A DNA stretch of 64,000 bases from Metaruminococcus_A gallistercoris. Its GTDB lineage: Bacteria > Bacillota > Clostridia > Oscillospirales > Ruminococcaceae. Shown in pieces: positions 58,093 through 64,000 of the stretch (within the stretch, counting starts at the first letter, position 1; each line of letters begins with the position of its first letter). Below the pieces are notes generated by a model. It saw nothing but the letters and a program-made list of their open reading frames with translations, was not told the origin of the DNA and ran no database searches. The stretch lies in the NCBI GenBank assembly GCA_904394975.1, contig CAJFNQ010000020.1, positions 1 to 64,000 on the forward strand. Reading direction: 5' to 3'. A program made the position numbers and the translations under genes.

Positions 58093-59880
58093 ATGTATCG
58101 TTCTCATGTACTGGTATGCGGTGGTACCGGCTGTACTTCCTCCGGTTCAGAGCAGATCATAACCGAGCTCGAAAAAGAAATCAAAGCGGTTGGGCTGGAA
58201 GAGGAAGTCAAGGTCGTTAAGACCGGATGCTTCGGCCTGTGTGCACTCGGCCCGATCATGATCGTTTACCCGGAAGGAAGCTTCTATTCCCGCGTTCATC
58301 CGGAAGATATCAAAGAAATCGTTGATGAGCACCTTCTCAAAGGCCGTATCGTCAAACGCCTTCTTTACAGTGAAACGGTTGAGGATGACCACATCAAATC
58401 CCTCAACGAGACCGACTTCTACAAAAAACAGCATCGTGTTGCTCTGCGTAACTGCGGTGTTATCAACCCTGAAAATATCGATGAATACATAGCGGTAGAC
58501 GGTTACCAGGCGCTTGGTAAATGTCTGACCGAGTACACTCCGGAACAGGTCATTCAGGTCATTAAAGATTCCGGCCTTCGCGGACGCGGCGGCGCTGGTT
58601 TCCCGACTGGTGTGAAATGGTCTTTCGCGGCTGCCAATCAGGCGGACCAGAAATATGTCTGCTGTAACGCTGACGAAGGTGACCCGGGCGCGTTCATGGA
58701 TCGTTCGGTTCTGGAAGGTGACCCGCACGCGGTCATTGAGGCGATGGCGATCGCCGGTTACGCAATCGGCGCTTCCCAGGGTTACATTTATGTTCGTGCA
58801 GAGTATCCGATCGCGGTTAAGCGTTTGCAGATCGCAATTGGACAGGCGAGAGAATACGGCCTGCTCGGTAAAGATATTTTCGGAAGCGGCTTTGATTTTG
58901 ACCTTGACCTGCGTTTGGGCGCCGGTGCGTTCGTCTGCGGTGAGGAGACCGCATTGATGACCTCCATCGAGGGCAAACGCGGTGAGCCGAGATGCCGTCC
59001 TCCGTTCCCGGCGGTAAAAGGTTTGTTCGGCAAACCGACCGTTCTTAATAACGTAGAGACCTATGCGAATATTCCTCAGATCATTCTGAAGGGCGCTGAC
59101 TGGTTCTCGTCCATGGGTACCGAGAAGTCCAAGGGAACAAAAGTATTTGCGCTCGGCGGCAAGATTCACAACACCGGTCTTGTTGAGGTTCCGATGGGAA
59201 CCACCCTGCGTGAGATCGTTGAAGAAATCGGCGGCGGCATTCCGAACGGTAAAAAGTTCAAAGCGGCTCAGACCGGTGGCCCTTCCGGTGGATGTATCCC
59301 GGCAGAGCATCTTGATGTGCCGATTGATTACGACAACCTGCTTGCCATCGGTTCCATGATGGGCTCCGGCGGTTTGATCGTTATGGATGAAGACAACTGC
59401 ATGGTCGATATTGCGAAATTCTTCCTGGAGTTTACCGTTGATGAATCCTGCGGTAAATGTACGCCGTGCCGTGTTGGTACCAAACGTCTTTATGAAATGC
59501 TCGATAAAGTCACCAAAGGTCAGGGAACTCTGGAAGACCTTGATAAGATGGAAGAACTCTGCTACCACATCAAGGCGAATTCCCTCTGCGGCCTTGGACA
59601 GACTGCACCGAACCCGGTACTATCCACCCTGCGCTATTTCCGTGACGAATATATTGCGCACGTTGTTGATAAGAGATGCCCGGCGGGTGTTTGTAAAGAA
59701 CTGCTGAGCTATGAGATTGATCCGACCAAGTGTAAAGGCTGCACACTCTGCTCGAGAGTCTGCCCGGTCGGCGCGATCAGCGGAACCGTCAAACAGCCGC
59801 ATACCATTGATAAGAATAAGTGCATTAAGTGCGGCGCTTGTATGGAAAAATGTAAGTTTGCGGCAATCGAGAAGAAATAA
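58093..59880 (+). CDS. hydB: Bifurcating [FeFe] hydrogenase subunit beta (NuoF-like)
   Basis: NADH-, FMN- and Fe-S-binding subunit, the site of flavin-linked electron bifurcation or confurcation. The 595-residue protein has an N-terminal thioredoxin-like [2Fe-2S] domain (about 1-90), the NuoF core with GRGGAGFPTGVKWSFA and NADH/FMN binding in CNADEGDPGAFMDR, SLBB domain, ESCGKCTPCRVG for a 4Fe-4S cluster, and a C-terminal double [4Fe-4S] ferredoxin (CKGCTLCSRVCPVG, CIKCGACMEKCKF). AAGGAGG precedes the ATG. hydA follows after 16 bp. Confidence 0.96.
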   Translation: MYRSHVLVCGGTGCTSSGSEQIITELEKEIKAVGLEEEVKVVKTGCFGLCALGPIMIVYPEGSFYSRVHPEDIKEIVDEHLLKGRIVKRLLYSETVEDDHIKSLNETDFYKKQHRVALRNCGVINPENIDEYIAVDGYQALGKCLTEYTPEQVIQVIKDSGLRGRGGAGFPTGVKWSFAAANQADQKYVCCNADEGDPGAFMDRSVLEGDPHAVIEAMAIAGYAIGASQGYIYVRAEYPIAVKRLQIAIGQAREYGLLGKDIFGSGFDFDLDLRLGAGAFVCGEETALMTSIEGKRGEPRCRPPFPAVKGLFGKPTVLNNVETYANIPQIILKGADWFSSMGTEKSKGTKVFALGGKIHNTGLVEVPMGTTLREIVEEIGGGIPNGKKFKAAQTGGPSGGCIPAEHLDVPIDYDNLLAIGSMMGSGGLIVMDEDNCMVDIAKFFLEFTVDESCGKCTPCRVGTKRLYEMLDKVTKGQGTLEDLDKMEELCYHIKANSLCGLGQTAPNPVLSTLRYFRDEYIAHVVDKRCPAGVCKELLSYEIDPTKCKGCTLCSRVCPVGAISGTVKQPHTIDKNKCIKCGACMEKCKFAAIEKK

Positions 59881-59896
59881 GGGGAGAAGTACCGAG

Positions 59897-61642
59897 ATGG
59901 AAAATGTAAACATTAAAATCAACGGAATTCCATACAGCGTACCGAAGAACTATACCATTCTTCAGGCTGCACGCGCCAATGGAATTGAAATTCCGACGCT
60001 CTGCTATTTGAAAGACATCAACGCCATCGGTGCCTGCCGTATCTGTGTGGTTGAAGTAAAGGGTGCCAGAAGCCTTGTCGCCGCATGTGTTTATCCGGTC
60101 AACGAGGGAATGGAAGTCACCACCAACTCTCCGGCGGTTCTGAAAGCAAGAAAGCTCACGCTGGAGCTCATCCTTTCCACCCATGACAAAAAATGTCTTT
60201 CCTGTGTGCGCAGTGAAAACTGCGAATTGCAGAAACTTTGTAAGGACTACGGCGTAGATGATGTTGATTTCTATGCCGGTGCGAATGATCATTACGAGAT
60301 CGACGCTTCCGCGCCGCATATGTATCGTGATAACAACAAATGTATCCTTTGCCGTCGCTGTGTAGCTGCCTGCGGCATTCAGCAGAGTGTATCGGTCATT
60401 GGGCCGATCGAACGTGGTTTCAAAACCCATATCGGCAGTTCGTTTGACAAACCGCTCAATGAGACCGCTTGCGTATCCTGCGGACAGTGCATCGTCGCTT
60501 GCCCGACCGGCGCGCTTTCCGAGCGGGATGACACTGACAAGGTTTGGGAAGCTCTTAACGATCCAGCCAAACATGTCATCGTCAACACCGCGCCGTCCAT
60601 TCGTGTTACACTTGGCGAAGCCTTCGGCATGCCGGTAGGCACCAACGTAAAAGGCAAGATGGTAGCAGCCCTCCGCCGTCTTGGCTTTGACAAGGTGTTC
60701 GATACGGATTTCTCTGCGGACCTGACCATTATGGAAGAGGCGCATGAGTTCCTTGACCGTGTTCAGAACGGCGGAGCGCTTCCGCTGATCACCTCCTGTT
60801 CGCCGGGTTGGGTTAAATTCTGCGAGCATAATTTCCCGGATATGATTGACAACCTTTCTTCCTGCAAATCGCCGCAGCAGATGTTCGGCGCGGTCATTAA
60901 GACCTATTACGCGGAGAAGAACGGCCTTGATCCGAAAGATATCGTAGTCGTCAGCATCATGCCTTGTACTGCGAAAAAGTTTGAGGTTGGCCGTGATCAT
61001 CAGGATGCAGCCGGTGTTCCGGATGTGGATATCGCTTTGACCACCAGAGAACTTTCCCGCATGATCAAACGCGCGGGTCTTGTCTTTGCAGAGCTGCCGG
61101 ATGAAGAGTTTGACAATCCGCTTGGTGAGTCCACCGGCGCGGCAGTTATCTTTGGTGCGACCGGCGGCGTTATGGAAGCGGCGCTTCGTACAGCGGTTGA
61201 GAAACTGACCGGCGAAGAGCTGGGCAATGTTGACTTTACCGAAGTTCGCGGTACTGCCGGCATCAAAGAAGCAACCTATAATGTTGCAGGTATGGATGTT
61301 AATGTGGCGGTTGCTTCCGGCCTTGCCAATGCCCGTGAGCTGCTTGAGAAAGTACGTTCCGGTGAAAAGAATTACCACTTCATCGAGATCATGGCTTGCC
61401 CGGGTGGCTGTGTAAACGGCGGCGGTCAGCCAATTCAGCCTGCTGGTGTGCGTAACTTTGTGGATCTGCGTGCTGAACGTGCGAAAGCGATTTATGAAGA
61501 GGATAAGAACCTGCCGATTCGTAAATCCCACGAAAATCCGATGATCAAAACCATTTACGATGAGTTCTTCGATGAGCCGGGCAGCGTGAAAGCCCATCAC
61601 ATTTTGCATACTCAGTATGTGGACCGCAGCAACGTAAAATAA
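59897..61642 (+). CDS. hydA: Bifurcating [FeFe] hydrogenase catalytic subunit alpha
   Basis: Makes or uses H2 at the H-cluster, coupled through HydB to NADH and ferredoxin. The 581-residue protein has a [2Fe-2S] domain (C36, C47, C50, C64), the His-Cys3 cluster (H96, C100, C103, C109), two 4Fe-4S motifs (C149, C152, C155, C159; C192, C195, C198, C202), and the H-cluster loops TSCSPGW (299-305), MPCTAKKFE and EIMACPGGCVNGGGQP. The first loop has serine where CpI has the second cysteine. GGGGAGAAG precedes ATG 59897. Last gene of the operon. Confidence 0.96.
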   Translation: MENVNIKINGIPYSVPKNYTILQAARANGIEIPTLCYLKDINAIGACRICVVEVKGARSLVAACVYPVNEGMEVTTNSPAVLKARKLTLELILSTHDKKCLSCVRSENCELQKLCKDYGVDDVDFYAGANDHYEIDASAPHMYRDNNKCILCRRCVAACGIQQSVSVIGPIERGFKTHIGSSFDKPLNETACVSCGQCIVACPTGALSERDDTDKVWEALNDPAKHVIVNTAPSIRVTLGEAFGMPVGTNVKGKMVAALRRLGFDKVFDTDFSADLTIMEEAHEFLDRVQNGGALPLITSCSPGWVKFCEHNFPDMIDNLSSCKSPQQMFGAVIKTYYAEKNGLDPKDIVVVSIMPCTAKKFEVGRDHQDAAGVPDVDIALTTRELSRMIKRAGLVFAELPDEEFDNPLGESTGAAVIFGATGGVMEAALRTAVEKLTGEELGNVDFTEVRGTAGIKEATYNVAGMDVNVAVASGLANARELLEKVRSGEKNYHFIEIMACPGGCVNGGGQPIQPAGVRNFVDLRAERAKAIYEEDKNLPIRKSHENPMIKTIYDEFFDEPGSVKAHHILHTQYVDRSNVK

Positions 61643-61648
61643 GGTTTA

Positions 61649-61678
61649 AAAAGCTCCTCCAAAACGGAGGAGCTTTTT
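61649..61678 (+). terminator. Terminator of the hyd operon
   Basis: AAGCTCCTCC and GGAGGAGCTT (stem about 61649-61660 with 61666-61677), loop AAAAC, followed by a T run. Confidence 0.93.
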
Positions 61679-61710
61679 TGTTGCGTTCTGCCGAAAAGTG
61701 CGTTTTTGTA

Positions 61711-61739
61711 TTTACAATTCGTTCATAATACGGTAAAAT
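61711..61739 (+). promoter_or_regulatory. Promoter of the permease gene
   Basis: TTTACA (61711-61716), 17 bp, TAAAAT (61734-61739). The start point near 61746 leaves a 104-nt leader with a terminator-like hairpin. Confidence 0.65.
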
Positions 61740-61767
61740 AAAGGACAAAGTTTAAATCTATGCCCGC

Positions 61768-61797
61768 TCCTGCCGGTCGCGGCCGGTGGGATTTTTT
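61768..61797 (+). terminator. Leader terminator upstream of the uracil/xanthine permease
   Basis: TCCTGCCGG (61768-61776) pairs with CCGGTGGGA (61783-61791), two G-U pairs, 6-nt loop, followed by six T. It lies about 22 nt after the predicted start point and 53 nt before the gene. A second small hairpin ACGGC/GCCGT follows. I see no PyrR box or purine riboswitch core. Confidence 0.55.
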
Positions 61798-61849
61798 ACG
61801 GCGTCTTTTGCCGTTTTCGGGCGGTCAAACAAATCTGGAGGGCTTGGGT

Positions 61850-63166
61850 ATGAATCCATCCAAAAAAGCTGTATTGGGCGTTCAGCACCTGTTTGCCATG
61901 TTCGGTTCCACGGTACTGGTGCCGACACTGACAGGCCTTAACGTCTCCGTCGCACTCATCTGCGCGGGCATTGGCACACTGATCTTTCACTTTATTACCG
62001 GCCACAAGGTTCCTGTTTTTCTGGGTTCGAGCTTTGCTTACATCCCAGCGGTGCAGGCGGTTTGCATCAACGGCAATCCCGAACTGCTCGAAAAACTGGA
62101 AACGCAGGGGATTTCCGCTGTGATTGCGGACCCGCTTTACTATGAACGCTTACCGTATGCGCTCGGCGGCATCTGCTGCGCAGGTGTTGTTTATGTAATT
62201 CTTTCCTTTGTTGTGCGCCTGGTTGGAGCGGACCGTGTCCGTTCGTTTTTTCCGCCTGTTGTTACCGGGCCGGTCATTGTAGTTATTGGTTTGACGCTGG
62301 CTCCCACTGGTATTTCCATGGCGTCCAGCAACTGGGGAATTGCGCTGATCGTGCTTGTTGCCATCATTCTGGTGTCGGTCTTCTGCAAGGGCTTTTTTAA
62401 GCTGGTGCCAATCCTAATTGGTCTGGTGCTTGGTTACGGTGTTTCCCTGCTGTGCGATGGTTTCCATCTGTTTGAAACCCCGCTTGTAAACTTTGATTTG
62501 ATTGCGAACGCTTCCTGGATCAATCCATTTTGGAGCGTAAATGGTGATTTCTTCCTCTTCCCGAAGCTGGATCTGCAGTCGGTGCTGCTTATCGCTCCGG
62601 TCGCTTTTGTTACATTCATGGAGCATATCGGCGACATCACCACCAACGGTTCGGTCGTTGGCAAAGACTTTTTCAAAGACCCCGGCTTGCATCGGACTTT
62701 GCTCGGCGATGGCGTTGCAACCTTAATCGCCGGTCTGCTTGGCGGTCCTGCTAATACGACCTATTCCGAGAACACTGGTGTTCTGGCAGTAACCAAAGTA
62801 TATGATACCGTTGTTATCAAAATTGCGGCTGTCTTTGCCATCGCGCTTGGTCTGTTTGGAAAGTTCGGCGGTGTTTTGCAGGCGATTCCGGACGCGGTTA
62901 AGGGCGGTATGTCCATTGTGCTGTTTGGTATGATCGCAGCGATTGGTATGCGCACGCTGGCGGAAGCACAGCTTGATTTTACCCACAGCCGTAATTTGAT
63001 GATTGTTGCGGTTATTTTGGTGTTCGGTCTTGGTTTAAGCAACGGCGTGACCACACCGGCGTTTAATCTGTTCGGACTGGCGATTCCTGAAATCACCATT
63101 TCCGGTTTGTTCATTGCGGTATTTGCCGGAGCGCTTGCCAATAAAGTACTGCCCAAAAATGTGTAG
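61850..63166 (+). CDS. Uracil/xanthine permease (NCS2 family)
   Basis: Nucleobase importer of the NCS2 family. The 438-residue protein has about 14 membrane segments, starts NPSKKAVLGVQHLFAMFGSTVLVPTLTGL, and holds the substrate-site motif AFVTFMEHIGDITTNGSVVGKDFF and GGPANTTYSENTGVLAVT. These resemble UraA more than xanthine permeases, so uracil is the likelier substrate. ATG 61850 follows CTGGAGGG; an in-frame ATG 90 bp upstream lies in the leader hairpin. Monocistronic. Confidence 0.92.
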   Translation: MNPSKKAVLGVQHLFAMFGSTVLVPTLTGLNVSVALICAGIGTLIFHFITGHKVPVFLGSSFAYIPAVQAVCINGNPELLEKLETQGISAVIADPLYYERLPYALGGICCAGVVYVILSFVVRLVGADRVRSFFPPVVTGPVIVVIGLTLAPTGISMASSNWGIALIVLVAIILVSVFCKGFFKLVPILIGLVLGYGVSLLCDGFHLFETPLVNFDLIANASWINPFWSVNGDFFLFPKLDLQSVLLIAPVAFVTFMEHIGDITTNGSVVGKDFFKDPGLHRTLLGDGVATLIAGLLGGPANTTYSENTGVLAVTKVYDTVVIKIAAVFAIALGLFGKFGGVLQAIPDAVKGGMSIVLFGMIAAIGMRTLAEAQLDFTHSRNLMIVAVILVFGLGLSNGVTTPAFNLFGLAIPEITISGLFIAVFAGALANKVLPKNV

Positions 63167-63230
63167 CGTTTCGCATATCATGCTGTCTGTTTACATAAAA
63201 TGAATATTGTGTAAGAAAACGTGGACAAGG

Positions 63231-63260
63231 TTGACACGACAGGTCGATCTGTGGCATAAT
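63231..63260 (+). promoter_or_regulatory. Promoter of the small membrane protein gene
   Basis: TTGACA (63231-63236), 18 bp, CATAAT (63255-63260). The leader to the ATG is about 43 nt. Confidence 0.6.
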
Positions 63261-63309
63261 GAAACCAGAGCCTTGGTGCGAATATTCATTTGGTATTGGA
63301 GGAGTAGTT

Positions 63310-63465
63310 ATGAAAAAAGAGGATCAGAAAAAGACAATCAGCGTTGTTTCCATTCTGCTGGGCATAGCTGCGGTGGCCTCCACATTGGCTTATCTGCTCT
63401 ATCGCGCGCATGCCAAAAAAGTGTATGAAGAAAAATGGCGCGATTATGAGGACTGCGGTATTTAA
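63310..63465 (+). CDS. Small single-pass membrane protein, function unknown
   Basis: I do not recognise a family. The 51-residue protein has a charged N-terminus (MKKEDQKKT), one membrane segment (about residues 10-28, ending AYLLYRAH) and a charged cytoplasmic or surface tail ending EDCGI. GGAGGAG precedes the ATG at good spacing, a promoter with a perfect TTGACA lies upstream and a terminator follows, so it is a real, independently expressed gene. Confidence 0.75.
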   Translation: MKKEDQKKTISVVSILLGIAAVASTLAYLLYRAHAKKVYEEKWRDYEDCGI

Positions 63466-63481
63466 GCAGGAATGAAACGTG

Positions 63482-63520
63482 AAAGGCTTATGCGGTATCA
63501 ATCCGTATAAGCCTTTTTTT
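63482..63520 (+). terminator. Terminator after the small membrane protein gene
   Basis: AAAGGCTTATGCGG (63482-63495) pairs with CCGTATAAGCCTTT (63503-63516) with one G-U pair and a 7-nt loop, followed by T. Confidence 0.92.
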
Positions 63521-63539
63521 GGTGCCAAATACAGACAAA

Positions 63540-63570
63540 AATGCCGCCCTGATATGGGGCGGCTTTTTAT
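63540..63570. terminator. Bidirectional terminator, mainly for prmA
   Basis: GCCGCCC (63543-63549) and GGGCGGC (63557-63563), 7-nt loop, T run on both strands; it lies just past the prmA stop on the minus strand. Confidence 0.85.
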
Positions 63571-63581
63571 AGTTAATAAAA

Positions 63582-64000
63582 TCAGATGGTGCAGCGGATG
63601 GCTACCCAGCCGTTATCCTCGTTGATTGCAACAATGCGGATTCCCGCTTTTTCAATGGCGGCGACAACGTCTTCCTTGCGGGTGTCAATGATTCCAGAGG
63701 TGATAAAGACTCCGCCGGGTTTCAAAAATTGAGGGATGTCCGGGCAAAGGCGGATGATTACATCTGCCACGATGTTTGCGCAGATGACATCGTATGTTCC
63801 GGTTATTTTGTCGGTCAGGTCGCCGACATAGGTAGTCAGGCGGTCTTCCACATGGTTGAGCGCCGCGTTTTCCAAGGCAATTTTTGCGGCCAGTTCATCA
63901 ATATCAACTCCGACCGCTCGTTTGGCGCCCAACAGAAGAGAGGCAACTGCCAGAATGCCGCTTCCGCAGCCGACATCCAGCATCTCATCGTCCGGTTTTA
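63582..64000 (-). CDS. prmA: Ribosomal protein L11 methyltransferase, 3' part
   Basis: SAM-dependent enzyme that trimethylates ribosomal protein L11. Only the C-terminal 139 residues or so are in the window; the frame stays open to the edge (KPDDEMLDVGCGSG...), so the start lies outside. The SAM motif LDVGCGSGILAVASLLLGAKRAVGVDIDE and the family-specific ANIVADVIIRL are clear, as is the ending NGWVAIRC. An internal ATG at 63983 sits inside the SAM domain and is not the start. Confidence 0.92.
   Translation of the reverse strand, partial: KPDDEMLDVGCGSGILAVASLLLGAKRAVGVDIDELAAKIALENAALNHVEDRLTTYVGDLTDKITGTYDVICANIVADVIIRLCPDIPQFLKPGGVFITSGIIDTRKEDVVAAIEKAGIRIVAINEDNGWVAIRCTI

Noticed and set aside
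61760..61849. Longer permease start giving 30 extra residues
   Set aside because: The ATG lies in the leader hairpin, its AAGGA site is about 14 bp away, and the extra residues do not look like an NCS2 N-terminus.
1..64000. tRNA, rRNA, CRISPR, prophage or insertion sequences
   Set aside because: No cloverleaf-like sequence, regularly spaced repeats, integrase, transposase or terminal inverted repeats were seen on either strand.

Overview
The window is a contiguous chromosomal segment of a mid-GC, Gram-positive anaerobe of the class Clostridia, most likely family Oscillospiraceae/Ruminococcaceae. The evidence is strong AGGAGG ribosome binding sites, a T-box leader on alaS, a trimeric electron-bifurcating [FeFe] hydrogenase, a membrane pyrophosphatase, an archaeal-type ProRS without an editing insert, and the fused S10-spc-alpha ribosomal cluster with a KOW gene between map and infA. 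No genus can be assigned from sequence alone. TTG start codons are frequent (guaA, holA, aroK, accD, rpsE, infA, hppA). I saw no tRNA, rRNA, CRISPR array, insertion sequence or prophage.

Layout. (1) 1-3463: guaA on the minus strand and, divergent from it, a class B penicillin-binding protein. (2) 3460-15131: a long plus-strand run opened by an alanine T-box: alaS, HIT protein, a phosphoribosyltransferase, a ComEC-like channel without a recognisable nuclease motif, holA, an RNase M5-like toprim protein, an MBOAT/DHHW pair for O-acetylation of an exported polymer, and a DUF3048 lipoprotein, closed by a two-way terminator. (3) 15164-16590: aroE-aroK on the minus strand. (4) 16600-24317: a fatty acid synthesis operon (fabH-fabG-fabF-accB-fabZ-accC-accD-accA-acpP) that lacks fabD and an enoyl reductase gene. 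(5) 24401-26135: a small metallocluster module (DUF134 regulator, Mrp/Nbp35 ATPase, NifX-like protein with a His-rich tail) behind a consensus promoter carrying two copies of a palindrome-centred repeat. (6) 26142-28767: an AraC regulator and proS. (7) 28907-45000: the S10-spc-alpha cluster from rpsJ to rplQ, with secY, adk, map, a KOW protein and infA; a long leader with an intrinsic terminator precedes rpsJ. (8) 45148-46640: a small zinc-ribbon membrane protein and AzlCD. (9) 46641-50680: a sugar-related block on the minus strand (aldo/keto reductase, GH39-like glycosidase, zinc dehydrogenase). (10) 50724-52926: hppA. (11) 52995-61677: two divergent redox operons. Leftward are DRTGG protein, RsbT/RsbW-like ATPase, a putative sensory [FeFe] hydrogenase, a second DRTGG protein and a PHP protein. 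Rightward are hydC, a HATPase protein, a [2Fe-2S] protein, hydB and hydA. (12) 61711-64000: a uracil/xanthine permease with a terminator in its leader, a small membrane protein, and a partial prmA running off the window.

Most of the window is core metabolism. The parts that deserve attention are the divergent hydrogenase locus, which looks like a catalytic enzyme paired with an H2/redox-sensing and signalling operon; the untranslated leaders with terminators (alaS, rpsJ, uraA, perhaps accB-fabZ); the inverted repeat between aroE and fabH; and the self-contained DUF134-Mrp-NifX module. Functional statements rest on motif recognition by eye; no database search was possible.
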